A DNA stretch of 47,453 nt from positions 1 through 47,453 of the forward strand of contig CALJVJ010000259.1 of assembly GCA_937974625.1 (NCBI GenBank), read 5' to 3'. The position numbers and the translations under genes were made by a program. The notes below the pieces were generated by a model. It made no database searches. It saw nothing but the letters and a program-made list of their open reading frames with translations, and had not been told where the DNA came from. Shown piece after piece: positions 36,412-46,470 of this stretch. Position 1 is the stretch's first letter. Each line of letters begins with the position of its first letter. The DNA comes from an uncultured Saprospiraceae bacterium. GTDB taxonomy: Bacteria; Bacteroidota; Bacteroidia; Chitinophagales; Saprospiraceae.

Positions 36412-36419
36412 TAACTTTG
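36412..36419 (+). promoter_or_regulatory. Internal promoter box for infB
   Basis: TAACTTTG is a full TAnnTTTG match, 212 bases before the infB start. A TTG at the ideal distance is not evident, so strength is uncertain. It would give an infB transcript with a leader of about 205 bases. Confidence 0.5.
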
Positions 36420-36494
36420 TAAAATACTTAATAAAAGTATATTAATAATGCCGCTCATCAATTTTTAGAATTAAATCGAGAGAGGGCAAGTGTT

Positions 36495-36548
36495 AGTAAA
36501 AAAATTACTCCTTGTGTATAGGAAACTCGCGTTTCTCACACAGAGTAA
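36495..36548 (+). promoter_or_regulatory. Stem-loop with alternative pairing in the infB leader
   Basis: TTACTC (36505-36510) pairs with GAGTAA (36543-36548), then TGTGT (36513-36517) with ACACA (36538-36542), and GAAAC (36522-36526) with GTTTC (36531-36535) around TCGC. The same TTACT can instead pair with AGTAA (36495-36499) just upstream. Two mutually exclusive folds are the basic layout of a regulatory switch. Confidence 0.5.
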
Positions 36549-36630
36549 CTGAGACACTTCATCACCATATTGAACTTAGGTGTTGTTTAAAAAAATCAAA
36601 GAATTTCTAAAAGAGCGGAAAAGGATTTTA

Positions 36631-39600
36631 ATGGCAAAACGTCTGATTAAAGTAGCAAAAGAACTCAACGTAGGAACAACTACAATTGTGGACTTTCTCA
36701 ACAAAAATGGCTTTGAGATAGAGGATAAACCTATCGCTAAAGTCACGGAAGAGATGGAAAAAAAGCTCCATGAAGAGTTTCAAGAGTCTTTTGCCATCAA
36801 AGAAAAAGCAAATCAATTGGTCATTGGTACTAGACCAACAACAAAAAAAGATTCGGTAGCGCCTCCTCCAGTAGCGCCTCCGCCTCCTCCCCCTTCCTTA
36901 AACAAATCTGTACCTCCTCCTCCTCCAATAGTTGAAGAAACAAAGGTAGAAGCAGATATTCCAGAACCTCCTAAAGAGGAAAAGGAAGAAATACCTGTGG
37001 AAAAAGAAGCAACTAATATTCCAAAGTTGAAAATTTTAGGAAAAATAGATTTAGATGCTAAAAGTCCTAAGAAAAAAGCTAAAAAAGAGGAAGCTAAAAA
37101 GGAGGAAGCACCAGTTGTTGAAGAAGTAGCAGAGGCAGTAACAGAACCGATAGAAACACCAGTTCCAGAGGTAGCAAAAGTTCCTAAAGAAGTGGAAGTG
37201 GAGACAGCAGCAACTGCGAAAGAAGAAGAGAAATTAGAAAAACCTACTACTGTAGCAAAAGAAGAAGCAGTTGCAAAAGTGGAAGCTGAGGCTCCTAAAG
37301 AAAAAACAGTCGATAAGGAAGAAGCAAAAAAAGAGGCACCAAAGAAAAAAACTATAGAAAAAGCAAAGAAGAAAAAAGAAGAACCTATTCTGAAGCCTGA
37401 AGTAGAAGAAAATATCGAAGAAGCACCAATTGAAGAGGTAAAGCAAGGGGTCATAAGAGCAGAAGCGCCCAAATTAAAAGGAACTAAGATTTTAGGAAAA
37501 ATCGATATTGGTAAGTTTTCAAAGCCAAAAAAGAAGAAAGGTGGTAATCAACAGCAATCTCCAAAAGGGGCACCAGCATCTGGTGGCGATAAAGGAGCTA
37601 AACCAGTTGCATCTTCTGATTCCTCTACACCTAAAAAGCGTAGAAGAAAAAGAAAGAAGATAGAAACAGGTGGTTCACCCGGAGGCTCTGGCGGTCAACA
37701 AAGACAACAACGCAGCAATGATAATAATAGAGGCGGCAGTGGCGGCGGTGGTGGAAGAGGAAGAAATTCAAGACCATCTCAAGGGAATAAAGGCGGTGGT
37801 GGAAAAGGAAAAGGAAGAAGAGACGAAGTAAAAGAAGTTTCTCAAAAAGAAATTGAGGAGAAAATCAAAGCAACTATGGCTCGCCTACAAGGTGGCGGTG
37901 GTAAAAAACGACAAAAACTCCGAAGAGAGAAAAGAGAGAATATTCGAGAAAAGCAGGAATTAAAAGAGTTAGAAAGCAAGAACGAAAAGTTACAATTAAC
38001 AGAATTTATATCTGTATCCGAGCTAGCGAGTCTTATGGATACTCCTGTAACAGATGTAATTATGACCTGTATGAACTTGGGGGTAATTGTATCAATAAAC
38101 CAGAGATTAGATGCTGAGATTATAGAATTAGTTGCAGAAGAATTTGATCACGAAGTAGAATTCATATCGGCAGAGGAGCAAGTAGAGGAGGAAGAAGAAA
38201 TCATTGATGATCCAGAAGATTTGTTACCTCGTGCCCCAATCGTAACAGTAATGGGACACGTTGACCACGGTAAAACTTCTTTACTTGATTATATTCGAAA
38301 AGCTAATGTTGCAGATGGAGAAGCAGGGGGTATCACCCAGCATATTGGTGCCTACGAAGTAGTAGTAGGTGAAGAGAAAAAGAAAATTACATTTTTAGAT
38401 ACACCTGGTCACGAAGCCTTTACAGCGATGCGGGCAAGAGGTGCGAAAGTAACAGACATTGCAGTAATTATTATTGCGGCAGATGATAGTATCATGCCTC
38501 AAACAAAGGAAGCAATCAGTCACGCCCAAGCAGCAGGTGTACCAATTGTCTTTGCTATCAATAAAATTGATAAAGACGGTGCATCTCCTGATAGAATCAA
38601 GCAACAATTGTCAGGGATGAACTTGTTGATTGAGGAATGGGGTGGACCTATTCAATCTCAAGATATCTCAGCAAAGAGTGGTCTAAACATTGACCTTCTT
38701 TTAGAAAAAATATTATTAGAAGCAGAATTACTAGAATTACAAGCGAATCCTGAAAGACAAGCAATCGGTGCTATTTTAGAGGCATCCTTAGATAAAGGTC
38801 GTGGTTATGTATCGAAAGCACTTGTGCAAACAGGTACTTTAAAAATCGGAGACCCTGTAGTTGCAGGAGAGCACTCAGGTAAGATTAAAGCCATGTTTAA
38901 TGAAAGAGGAGAGCGAATTAAAGAAGCTGGCCCAGCGACTCCAGTATTGATTCTAGGATTAAGTGGTGCACCTCAAGCAGGTGAAAAATTCAGAGTATTA
39001 GATAGTGAGCAAGAAACTAGACAGATTGCAGCTAAAAGAGCTCAAATTGCAAGAGAACAAACCAATAGAGCAAATAAGCGAATTAGTTTAGATGAAATCG
39101 GAAGACGTCTTGCTTTAGGAACATTTAAGGAATTAAACTTAATTGTTAAGGGAGATATGGATGGTTCCATTGAAGCCTTATCTGATTCTTTAATCAAGCA
39201 ATCAATCGAAACTGTTCAGGTTAATGTGATTCATAAAGCAGTAGGTCAAATTATCGAATCTGATGTATTATTAGCTTCTGCATCTGACGCCATTATTATA
39301 GGTTTCCAAGTAAGACCATCTTTAGGTGCTAGAAAATTAGCAGAGAAAGAAGGAGTCGAAATCAAAACATATTCTATCATTTATGAAGCAATCGAAGAGA
39401 TACGTTCTGCGATTGAAGGTATGTTGGAGCCAACGAAGGAAGAGAAAGTAATGGGAGAAGTTCAGATACGTGAAACTTACAAAATTAGTAAGGTTGGTAC
39501 TATAGCAGGATGTTATGTTCAAGATGGTAAGGTAACCAGAAATGCACATATCCGTTTAATTAGAAACGGAATCGTTATCTATCCAACCAAGGAAGGTGTT

Positions 39601-39768
39601 CATGGGGAAATTAGCTCTCTAAAACGATTTAAAGATGATGCAAAAGAAGTCAAAGCAGGCTTAGAGTGTGGTATCACTATCAAGAATTATAATGATATCA
39701 AAGTTGATGATGTTATTGAAGCATACGAAATCGTAGAGGTAAAACAGACTTTAGATGCTAATAGATAA
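36631..39768 (+). CDS. infB: Translation initiation factor IF-2
   Basis: The protein has 1045 residues. The N-terminus ([19 protein letters not shown]) is the usual bacteroidotal IF2 start and is preceded by an A/G-rich stretch. A very long Lys/Glu/Pro/Ala-rich linker (about 60-400), including a Gly/Arg/Asn-rich part (about 350-400), precedes the GTPase core. G1 (GHVDHGKTS) lies near residue 542, then DTPGHEAF and NKID. The C-terminal domains bind initiator tRNA. It delivers fMet-tRNA to the 30S ribosome. The reading frame is open from GTG 36580, but the ATG and family pattern decide for 36631. Confidence 0.96.
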   Translation: MAKRLIKVAKELNVGTTTIVDFLNKNGFEIEDKPIAKVTEEMEKKLHEEFQESFAIKEKANQLVIGTRPTTKKDSVAPPPVAPPPPPPSLNKSVPPPPPIVEETKVEADIPEPPKEEKEEIPVEKEATNIPKLKILGKIDLDAKSPKKKAKKEEAKKEEAPVVEEVAEAVTEPIETPVPEVAKVPKEVEVETAATAKEEEKLEKPTTVAKEEAVAKVEAEAPKEKTVDKEEAKKEAPKKKTIEKAKKKKEEPILKPEVEENIEEAPIEEVKQGVIRAEAPKLKGTKILGKIDIGKFSKPKKKKGGNQQQSPKGAPASGGDKGAKPVASSDSSTPKKRRRKRKKIETGGSPGGSGGQQRQQRSNDNNRGGSGGGGGRGRNSRPSQGNKGGGGKGKGRRDEVKEVSQKEIEEKIKATMARLQGGGGKKRQKLRREKRENIREKQELKELESKNEKLQLTEFISVSELASLMDTPVTDVIMTCMNLGVIVSINQRLDAEIIELVAEEFDHEVEFISAEEQVEEEEEIIDDPEDLLPRAPIVTVMGHVDHGKTSLLDYIRKANVADGEAGGITQHIGAYEVVVGEEKKKITFLDTPGHEAFTAMRARGAKVTDIAVIIIAADDSIMPQTKEAISHAQAAGVPIVFAINKIDKDGASPDRIKQQLSGMNLLIEEWGGPIQSQDISAKSGLNIDLLLEKILLEAELLELQANPERQAIGAILEASLDKGRGYVSKALVQTGTLKIGDPVVAGEHSGKIKAMFNERGERIKEAGPATPVLILGLSGAPQAGEKFRVLDSEQETRQIAAKRAQIAREQTNRANKRISLDEIGRRLALGTFKELNLIVKGDMDGSIEALSDSLIKQSIETVQVNVIHKAVGQIIESDVLLASASDAIIIGFQVRPSLGARKLAEKEGVEIKTYSIIYEAIEEIRSAIEGMLEPTKEEKVMGEVQIRETYKISKVGTIAGCYVQDGKVTRNAHIRLIRNGIVIYPTKEGVHGEISSLKRFKDDAKEVKAGLECGITIKNYNDIKVDDVIEAYEIVEVKQTLDANR

Positions 39769-39814
39769 TAAATAGAAAATTGCCAATAGTATTTAGTTGG
39801 TTAAAAATAAATTT

Positions 39815-39855
39815 AAGCCTCCTAGTAGTTATATACTCCTAGGGGGTTTTCTTTT
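39815..39855 (+). terminator. Terminator of the rimP-nusA-infB operon
   Basis: AAGCCTCCTAG (39815-39825) pairs with CTAGGGGGTTT (39839-39849), including two G-U pairs, and is followed by CTTTT. Confidence 0.75.
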
Positions 39856-39942
39856 GAGATAAAGCAAAATAATAGAGGTTCATTTTTAAAAAAATTAGTG
39901 TGAAAAGTAGACTAAGCATCTCCTTTTTTAATATTAATCTCC

Positions 39943-39950
39943 TACTTTTG
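39943..39950 (+). promoter_or_regulatory. TAnnTTTG box upstream of gpmI
   Basis: TACTTTTG, exact consensus, 93 bases before the gpmI start. Upstream is a T-rich tract rather than a clean TTG at the usual distance. Confidence 0.45.
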
Positions 39951-40042
39951 TTCTTCAAGTTAATCCATACATTTCTTAGCAAAGTCTAGTGAAAGATTTG
40001 CACCATCTTCGTTAGGGTCTGTGTGAAATAAATAAAAAAACA

Positions 40043-41569
40043 ATGCAAACAGAAAAGGTAATATTAGTTATTTTAGATGGGTGGGGTCATGGACAGGACC
40101 CAAAAGTAAGTGCATTAGCTCAAGCAAATACACCTTATGTTGACAGTCTCTATAAAATCTATCCAAACGCAGAATTAGTGACTTACGGAGAAGAGGTTGG
40201 TTTGCCTGAAGGACAGATGGGTAACTCAGAAGTAGGTCATTTAAATATTGGCGCAGGAAGAGTTGTCTATCAAGAATTGGCAAGAATTAATAAAGCCATA
40301 AAAGAAAAAACCTTAGGTCAAAATGAGCCCTTATTAGCAGGTTTAAAATACGCAAAAGAAAATAATAAAGCGGTGCATTTAATAGGATTAGTTTCTGACG
40401 GAGGAGTTCACTCTCATATTAATCACCTCAAAGCTTTATGTGATATTACCACAGATTATGGTTTAGACAATATTTTTATTCATGCTTTCATGGACGGTAG
40501 AGATACGGCGCCCAATGGTGGACTAGGCTATTTAAAAACGATAGAAAAACATATCAAAAAGCAGCCTGTAAAAATAGCGTCTGTAATCGGTCGTTACTAT
40601 GCCATGGACAGAGATAATCGTTGGGAACGTATCAAATTAGCCTATGATTTATTAGTAAATGCAGTTGGGGAAAAAACAAACAATATCACAAAAACCGTAA
40701 AAGCTAGATATGAAGCTGGCGAAACAGATGAATTCCTAAAACCTATCGTCAAAACATTTCGAAGAAAACCTTTAGCCAAAATAGCTGCCGATGACGTCGT
40801 TATTTTTTATAATTTTAGAACCGACCGGCCAAGAGAAATCACAGAAGTACTGACTCAATCTGACAAACCTGAGTTTGGTATGAAAAAACTTCCGCTACGA
40901 TTTTTAACCATGACTCGGTACGATGAAAACTTTAAAGGTATCGATGTTATGTTCACTAAGGATAATATCAAAAATACGCTAGGAGAAATACTAGCTAAAG
41001 CTGGAAAAACACAAGTAAGAATTGCCGAAACAGAAAAATATCCTCACGTTACTTTCTTTTTCAATGGAGGACGAGAAGCAGAGTTTGAAGGAGAAAGTAG
41101 AATTTTAGTTGCTTCTCCCAAAGTAGCAACCTACGATTTACAACCAGAAATGAGTGCAGAAGAGATAACCAATAAACTAATTGCACATATTGAAAAACAC
41201 CAGCCTAACTTTGTATGTTTGAATTATGCAAATACAGATATGGTCGGTCATACAGGTATATTTACTGCCGCAATGAAAGCAGCAGAGACCGTTGATGCAT
41301 GTTTAAAGCAATTGATGTCCGTAACATTAAAGCACAATTATGATGCAATTGTAATAGCAGATCACGGGAATTCAGATTACATGATAAATGCAGATGGATC
41401 TCCTCATACAGCGCATACAACCAATCCTGTCCCTTGTTTTTTTATTAGTAATCAAGTGAACAACAGAACCATAAAAGACGGTAAATTAGGAGATATTGCA
41501 CCGACCATATTAAACTTATTAGGCGTAGGGCTACCAAAAGAAATGGAGGGAAATAACTTGATTAGTTAA
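40043..41569 (+). CDS. gpmI: 2,3-bisphosphoglycerate-independent phosphoglycerate mutase
   Basis: The 508-residue glycolytic enzyme interconverts 3- and 2-phosphoglycerate with two Mn ions. The metal-binding D12 (ILDGWGHG) and the nucleophile S62 (GNSEVGHLNIG) are in the positions known for the family. Later ligand motifs are HAFMDGRDT, NTDMVGHTG and ADHGNSD. It is full length and monocistronic, with a large hairpin after it. Confidence 0.96.
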   Translation: MQTEKVILVILDGWGHGQDPKVSALAQANTPYVDSLYKIYPNAELVTYGEEVGLPEGQMGNSEVGHLNIGAGRVVYQELARINKAIKEKTLGQNEPLLAGLKYAKENNKAVHLIGLVSDGGVHSHINHLKALCDITTDYGLDNIFIHAFMDGRDTAPNGGLGYLKTIEKHIKKQPVKIASVIGRYYAMDRDNRWERIKLAYDLLVNAVGEKTNNITKTVKARYEAGETDEFLKPIVKTFRRKPLAKIAADDVVIFYNFRTDRPREITEVLTQSDKPEFGMKKLPLRFLTMTRYDENFKGIDVMFTKDNIKNTLGEILAKAGKTQVRIAETEKYPHVTFFFNGGREAEFEGESRILVASPKVATYDLQPEMSAEEITNKLIAHIEKHQPNFVCLNYANTDMVGHTGIFTAAMKAAETVDACLKQLMSVTLKHNYDAIVIADHGNSDYMINADGSPHTAHTTNPVPCFFISNQVNNRTIKDGKLGDIAPTILNLLGVGLPKEMEGNNLIS

Positions 41570-41584
41570 ATTTGAAGTGAACTT

Positions 41585-41702
41585 ACGCTAAAAAGTTCCA
41601 CCCACTTGAGACAAGTAGGTGGAACACTAGCGTGTAATTTTCTCAACATCGTTTACGAAATAACCTCTTTTGTTAAAAACTGCCTACCCAGAAGGTAGGC
41701 AG
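41585..41702. repeat. Two consecutive strong hairpins after gpmI
   Basis: Hairpin one nests ACGCTA/TAGCGT (41585-41590, 41628-41633) around GTTCCACC/GGTGGAAC (41595-41602, 41618-41625), with further ACTTG/CAAGT pairing inside. Hairpin two is CTGCCTACC (41680-41688) with GGTAGGCAG (41694-41702). Neither has a T-run, so they may be mRNA 3'-end stabilisers or intergenic repeats. The rest of the 277-base spacer shows no gene. Confidence 0.55.
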
Positions 41703-41846
41703 CATTGGGGGGATTTTGAGTTTGGTTAAAATCCATTTTCGCACAGTCAAAACTGATTGGTGGGGATTTAAAATAAATTTTAACCGACATTTATCATAAA
41801 TTAGAGTCATCGATTTTTTCAATCCAAGACTCACCAACAAAAGCCA

Positions 41847-42395
41847 ATGCGACTTTTTATTGTTTTTTTTATAATAAATATCTTTTTCTCAGCTTGTCAA
41901 GAAGTAGCCACTCCCACAAAACAAGCCGATAAGCCCAATATTTTTTTTGATTTAAAAGGCTTCTTTCAAAAGGAAAAAGCGCGTTTAGAAAAAATCAATT
42001 CATTTAAAAAAATCGTTTCGATTGATGGAGTATCCGAAGAAAAAACACTAGCAACACTAGATTTTGAAAACGAACTCTCCATTTTTATTGCATCTGATAT
42101 AAATAGACCAGCCTGGTCTGATAAATATAAAGTAGACAGTACTTTTACTAAAAAAAGTCAATTGACAAAACTTACGTATACTGCTTTAGATAATTCATTA
42201 AAAACAAAATCGCTCATCATTGATTTCCAAAATAACACGGCCTCGAAAATAGCTATCGAAAAATCAACTGATAATACTATAGCACAGTCAAAGCAGTTGT
42301 TAACCTATAATACAGGCAAAGGATATACTATTCAAAGTGAGCAAACTTTGAGTCTTTCTTCTACAAAAACCATCCGTGTAAACGTAACGTATTAG
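41847..42395 (+). CDS. Unrecognised lipoprotein
   Basis: The 182-residue protein has a lipobox NIFFSAC (C17) after a hydrophobic signal. The rest is predicted beta-rich, with alternating hydrophobic strands and many Lys/Thr/Ser residues, and has no motif I know. Its stop codon (TAG 42393-42395) overlaps the stop of the convergent OmpA-family gene (TAA, 42394-42392). Confidence 0.65.
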   Translation: MRLFIVFFIINIFFSACQEVATPTKQADKPNIFFDLKGFFQKEKARLEKINSFKKIVSIDGVSEEKTLATLDFENELSIFIASDINRPAWSDKYKVDSTFTKKSQLTKLTYTALDNSLKTKSLIIDFQNNTASKIAIEKSTDNTIAQSKQLLTYNTGKGYTIQSEQTLSLSSTKTIRVNVTY

Positions 42396-43192
42396 GCCAA
42401 TTTTATTGATTTCAGTATTTGTATAATATCATCAACAGAAGATAATTGACCATTCAATTCTTGCTTTCCTTGAAAGTTATCAACGACAATCTCTTCTTTT
42501 AAGTCAACCAAAGTCAAAATAATTCGTCGATTAAAGTCTCTCGTTTTAGGCAGGCCCTTACCCTTAAAATAAACTGCAGGGCTTGGGTCATCAGATACTT
42601 TCATTTTCAAGCGATAAGCAGGAATACCATTCGCTAATAAAAAATTCTGTATCATTCTAGCTCTGTTTTTAGAAATAGCTTGATTGGTGGAGTGTTCACC
42701 AATATCATCTGTGTGTCCAACAATCCTCAACTTCAAATCAGTATGTGTTTGCATCACTATTAATGCTTCTTCTAAAGAAGTTAATAAGGAGTTATTCAAA
42801 CTTAAATCTTCCTCGGTAAATTGAACAGAGCGAATAAATAACTGCTCTGATTCGGGAACCATCATTAGTGGTAAAACAGGGGCATCTCCAACGTAGGCAA
42901 ACTGTGGTTTATCTAATTCAATTATATGAGCATTAAAGAAACCCTTTTCAATAGCTTCTTGACGAACAGTGTTAGCCGCTTCCATAGAGAAAAAATCTCC
43001 CAAGGTATATCTCGTGAAATTATTATGGTCTTTTTCTTTATAAACTTCACCATAGCCAGCAAAATCAAAAAAAGACTCGTCTATTGCTTCCGTAAAAGCA
43101 GCAAGTTGAACTTGATATGTCTGAGCTTTAATTTGCCCAACAAAATTCCATATCAATAAACAAACTAAAATAGGGGTGCATCGTTTTCTCAT
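42392..43192 (-). CDS. OmpA-family peptidoglycan-binding protein
   Basis: The protein has 266 residues with a signal peptide at about 1-24 (ending QIKAQ). An N-terminal SPOR-like part starts with TYQVQLAAF. The C-terminal OmpA domain (about 115-235) has RIVGHTDDIGEHSTNQAISKNRA (H157-T-D region) and the closing RRIILTLV. The OmpA domain tethers the outer membrane to peptidoglycan. Convergent with the lipoprotein gene. Confidence 0.85.
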   Translation of the reverse strand: MRKRCTPILVCLLIWNFVGQIKAQTYQVQLAAFTEAIDESFFDFAGYGEVYKEKDHNNFTRYTLGDFFSMEAANTVRQEAIEKGFFNAHIIELDKPQFAYVGDAPVLPLMMVPESEQLFIRSVQFTEEDLSLNNSLLTSLEEALIVMQTHTDLKLRIVGHTDDIGEHSTNQAISKNRARMIQNFLLANGIPAYRLKMKVSDDPSPAVYFKGKGLPKTRDFNRRIILTLVDLKEEIVVDNFQGKQELNGQLSSVDDIIQILKSIKLA

Positions 43193-43617
43193 CGAAAAAT
43201 AGTTTAAAATCTCTGATAGTCAAGCAGAGACTCATTAAAGAATGTCATTTTGTTATACTTAAATTGTAATCTTTTATATAAAAGTGATGATGCTTTTACA
43301 AATAAATACAAGGCTTTCGCCTCGGTTTTAGAATAAAAATCTTTTTTTAAAATTTGTTAAATCTAAAAGATGCTAGACCTTTTACAATTTAACTATTGGT
43401 AAGTTTTGGTAAGAAGAGAAATACAAAAAAGTATTTCTGGTTTGTGTGTAAGTAGAACTCAAAAGTACAGCAATTATCAATAAAACACAAAAAAATATAT
43501 TTTTTTCACTAAAATATTGAAACATTTGCTAATAACTAGCATTTCTAAAAATACAAAAGGACATCCAGTATTTCACCGAATGTCCTTTTTTTAAATATAT
43601 ATACAGCTAACTAACAA
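43193..43617. other. Intergenic region, only a terminator recognised
   Basis: 425 very AT-rich bases between two minus-strand genes. Apart from the terminator at 43555-43589 I find no frame, RNA or promoter pair that stands out. Confidence 0.5.
43555..43590 (-). terminator. Terminator of the M48 protease gene
   Basis: AAAAGGACAT (43555-43564) and ATGTCCTTTT (43580-43589) pair perfectly and are flanked by A and T runs, so the structure works in either direction. It lies about 30 bases past the M48 stop. Confidence 0.75.
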
Positions 43618-45315
43618 TTAGTTGCCATTTTTCTTTTTCTTTATAGTCCCAATCTTTCTATTTCCACTAGTAGTAGATGGAGTTGAAGGACTTGTCGAAG
43701 GTCCTTGTGGGGTTGTACTTGGTTTCGTTGTGGTAGAAGGAATCTTGGTTGTCGATGGCGTTGTTGGAGTCGACGGCGTTGTAGTTGGTGTCGTTGGAGC
43801 TGGAGTTGTACTTGGAGACGTTTTAGTAGTTGATGGTGTTGTAGTATTTGTCTTACTAGCTTGATATTGACCATTGTTAACAATCGTCTTAATCAATGTA
43901 CCAACAGGGATTTGGTCCTCCAATTTCATACTATTCACCAATGCAATTTCTTCTAATCTATCATTCGGCATATTAAAATACCTTAGCACTTGAGCCAACG
44001 TTCCTGCCCGACGTACTTCCTCTACTTTAATTTCATCTGCTACTCGATTAATTTTAGATGGGTCTCTCAACTCATTAAAATTAGTCATCGTATATTCGAA
44101 TGTTCGTTGATAAGTTGGAAAGTCAGCCGCTGCCGCAACTCCATGAATAGCGTAAGCTAAGTCTCCATATTTAATGACCGTTGACATAATTTTTATAACC
44201 GCACCAGATTGCTCATTTTTTTGTTCTGCAATCTGTGTAACTGCTGGATAACCATTCACACTAACGTTCCGCGAACTAACTACTTGTAATTTTTGCTGCT
44301 CGTTAAAAGTAGACAATGCTTCTTGTGGTGTTCCAGCACCTGCCATTAATACCATCATAGCTTTTCCGTCCTTATCAGCCATTTGAAACTGTTGAGGAGA
44401 GTTAGCTGTTCTCCAATCTCTAGGTACAGGGAATTTAAATCGAAGGTCTGGGTGATAAAAATAATCGTCTTCTACATACCCTTGCTTTGGGTCTTCTCCA
44501 TACATTAGGCCATCAATCATTCTTAAGTAGCTATTTCTGTTGACAGCAAATGTTTTGCTAGGCATTTCCGCTTGTCTAGCTTTAGCCATACTATTTACAT
44601 TTTCATATCTATTTAGAGGGTCAGGGTGCGTAGACTGAAAAGTAGGAATGGTCTGACCACTTTGCTCTCTCATTCTATTTAATGTAAAGAAGAAGTTAGC
44701 CATTTTGCTGGCATCATATCCAACTTGAGTGGAATATTCTACTCCTAATTTATCAGATTCAGATTCATGAGCTCGGCTATTTTTTAAAGACAATAAGCCT
44801 AAAGCCTGACTTAATTCTTGTGCAGCTTGTCCTTTGGTTAAGATAACCCCACCAATAAGTCCAATCTGAGATAAAATCTGACTAGTCTGTTGTTTTACAC
44901 CATGTTTCGCAGTTATATGACCAATCTCATGGCCCAATACTCCTGCAAATTCTGCTTCATTAGAAAAGTGAGCCAAGATACCTCTAGTGAAATAAACATA
45001 TCCACCTGGTACCGCAAAAGCGTTTATAACAGGAGAATCCAACACTTTAAATTCATAGTTTAAGTGAGGGCGGTGAGAAATTTTTGCCATTTCTTGCCCT
45101 TTCTCCTCAATAAAGGCCTGAATTTCAGGTGCATCATATAATCCAAAACTAGCTACAATGCTAGGGTCTGATTGCTTACCTAAGGCAATCTCTTTTTCTT
45201 CGGACATGAAAGAAACTTCCTTTTTTCCTGTTACAGGATTTACGGCACAGGAATACATACAGTAGGAAAATACCGTAATTAATAGACTTCTTAAAATTAA
45301 ACGAGATCGTTTCAT
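43618..45315 (-). CDS. M48 metalloprotease lipoprotein with LysM-like and Ser/Thr/Pro tail
   Basis: The protein has 565 residues. The signal ends near C23 (MYSC), a probable lipoprotein. The peptidase domain (about 30-270) has an intact site: H129-E-I-G-H133 and the third zinc ligand E184 in RAHESESD. A beta-sandwich-like middle (about 280-430) is followed by a LysM-like segment (about 430-485) and then a low-complexity Thr/Ser/Pro tail (about 490-550) before a basic end. It resembles BepA-like periplasmic quality-control proteases of outer-membrane proteins. The tail repeats may vary in length. Confidence 0.9.
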   Translation of the reverse strand: MKRSRLILRSLLITVFSYCMYSCAVNPVTGKKEVSFMSEEKEIALGKQSDPSIVASFGLYDAPEIQAFIEEKGQEMAKISHRPHLNYEFKVLDSPVINAFAVPGGYVYFTRGILAHFSNEAEFAGVLGHEIGHITAKHGVKQQTSQILSQIGLIGGVILTKGQAAQELSQALGLLSLKNSRAHESESDKLGVEYSTQVGYDASKMANFFFTLNRMREQSGQTIPTFQSTHPDPLNRYENVNSMAKARQAEMPSKTFAVNRNSYLRMIDGLMYGEDPKQGYVEDDYFYHPDLRFKFPVPRDWRTANSPQQFQMADKDGKAMMVLMAGAGTPQEALSTFNEQQKLQVVSSRNVSVNGYPAVTQIAEQKNEQSGAVIKIMSTVIKYGDLAYAIHGVAAAADFPTYQRTFEYTMTNFNELRDPSKINRVADEIKVEEVRRAGTLAQVLRYFNMPNDRLEEIALVNSMKLEDQIPVGTLIKTIVNNGQYQASKTNTTTPSTTKTSPSTTPAPTTPTTTPSTPTTPSTTKIPSTTTKPSTTPQGPSTSPSTPSTTSGNRKIGTIKKKKNGN

Positions 45316-45475
45316 TTTATAAAATTTTAGTTTTTATTATTTTCTTTAAGAACGGATGTAAACACCTCATTCTTACATACTTTAGACTAGGCTTAACTAA
45401 ATAAGCCACAATTTTTTATAAATATAGGAAGTTTTTAAGTTTTTTTAAGAAAGGGAAAGGGAAGATGTTAAAGGA

Positions 45476-46138
45476 TTATAACTTTTTGGCTCTCATCTCC
45501 TTAACAAATTTATTTATTTTCAAGTCTACTTGATAGCGATGGTAGATAAATGTACCTATAAGAATTAGTAGCCCAAGAGACAATGTGACAATTCTAAGGC
45601 TTAGAAAAAGGCTTGCATCAGTCGGAGAGAATGGGTAAATAACCATCACTTCAATAGCAGCAATCACAGCTGCAGTTAAAAAAAGGAAAATACTAGTTGC
45701 TCTAGCTATTTTAATATATTTAGGTTGGGCATGCGTTTTACATTTCTTCAAAAACCTAATCGTCAAATCATTATACGGGTTAATTTTAATTAATTCGCTT
45801 AAAATATATGCTGCTTTTTCTTGTTCCAACAAATTAAAATGAGAAGCAGCTTTTTGAAAAAGGCTTTTGTAATAAATATCTTCTCCTTTATAAAATTGGA
45901 TATTATGCTCAATAGAGAAGTTAATAACTTTGGTTGCTTCTATTAAGTGTTTATCATAAGCACCAATTTCGAATAAGGCATTTGTATAATCAACTAGGAT
46001 TTCAAAATAAATATCAAAATTAAGGCTTGCAATTTCTGGTGTCTTTGCTTCATAAAAACGAATAATCGTATGATAGGCTCCTACTTCAATACCAACAAAG
46101 TCTTGGTACAATTTAGTATGTGCCGATAAGGTATGCAT
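45476..46138 (-). CDS. TPR-like protein with two C-terminal membrane helices
   Basis: The 220-residue protein has helical tandem repeat-like residues 1-130 with TPR character (for example AAYILSELIKINPYNDLTIRFL), followed by two membrane helices at about 150-170 and 182-203 and a basic tail. There is no signal peptide. The likely arrangement is a cytoplasmic N-terminus on a membrane anchor. I do not recognise the family. Confidence 0.6.
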   Translation of the reverse strand: MHTLSAHTKLYQDFVGIEVGAYHTIIRFYEAKTPEIASLNFDIYFEILVDYTNALFEIGAYDKHLIEATKVINFSIEHNIQFYKGEDIYYKSLFQKAASHFNLLEQEKAAYILSELIKINPYNDLTIRFLKKCKTHAQPKYIKIARATSIFLFLTAAVIAAIEVMVIYPFSPTDASLFLSLRIVTLSLGLLILIGTFIYHRYQVDLKINKFVKEMRAKKL

Positions 46139-46297
46139 GCAAGGACGAACTTTTTAAAGTTTGTGAAAAGAATGATGTATTGAAAACGGTAAAAAATGGA
46201 GGATTGTTTTTAAGTTCTTAAATAATGAGAATAAAGTCAAGATAAATGACAAAAAAATGAATTTAATTTAGGGAAGGAACTTTATTTAGCGTAAGAG

Positions 46298-46328
46298 TTG
46301 TTTGTGTAAAATAGGAAGTGTAAATTTG
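46298..46328 (+). promoter_or_regulatory. Promoter of tRNA-Arg
   Basis: TTG at 46298-46300, 20 bases, TAAATTTG at 46321-46328: the same spacing as the rimP promoter. It predicts a start near 46335, 12 bases before the tRNA. Confidence 0.8.
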
Positions 46329-46346
46329 CAGTGCATATATAGCAAT

Positions 46347-46420
46347 GGCTTCGTAGTTCAATTGGATAGAATATCAGATTTCGGCTCTGAGGGTTGCAGG
46401 TTCGAGTCCTGCCGAGGTCA
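46347..46420 (+). tRNA. tRNA-Arg, anticodon TCG
   Basis: A 74-base cloverleaf. The acceptor stem pairs GGCTTCG with CGAGGTC (one G-U and one U-G), with discriminator A at 46420. The anticodon stem is TCAGA/TCTGA around the loop TTTCGGC, so the anticodon is TCG, which reads CGA (Arg). The T-arm has GGTTCGAGTCC. CCA is not encoded and must be added. Confidence 0.92.
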
Positions 46421-46433
46421 CAAATAAAAAATT

Positions 46434-46470
46434 AAAGCTCTGTAAATCAATGATTTATGGAGCTTTTTTA
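46434..46470 (+). terminator. Terminator of tRNA-Arg
   Basis: AAAGCTC (46434-46440) pairs with GAGCTTT (46460-46466), with TAAATCA/TGATTTA pairing inside, and runs into T residues. Confidence 0.85.

Larger units (their letters stand above)
36221..36630. other. Long nusA-infB spacer (structured leader)
   Basis: 410 bases without a gene inside what is otherwise a tight operon. It holds a small hairpin just after nusA (AGAAC/GTTCT, about 36224-36236), a consensus promoter box at 36412 and a strong stem-loop at 36505-36548. A GTG-initiated extension of infB (from 36580) is possible but unlikely. Confidence 0.6.

Noticed and set aside
36580..36630. GTG-initiated 17-residue extension of infB
   Set aside because: The usual bacteroidotal IF-2 start is the ATG at 36631; the extension lies just after a regulatory hairpin and lacks family similarity.
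36813..37472. Long Ser/Phe-rich minus-strand frame opposite infB
   Set aside because: Antisense shadow of the low-complexity Lys/Glu linker of IF-2.
43622..43883. Plus- and minus-strand low-complexity frames in the M48 tail region
   Set aside because: They are alternative frames of the Thr/Ser/Pro-coding repeat.
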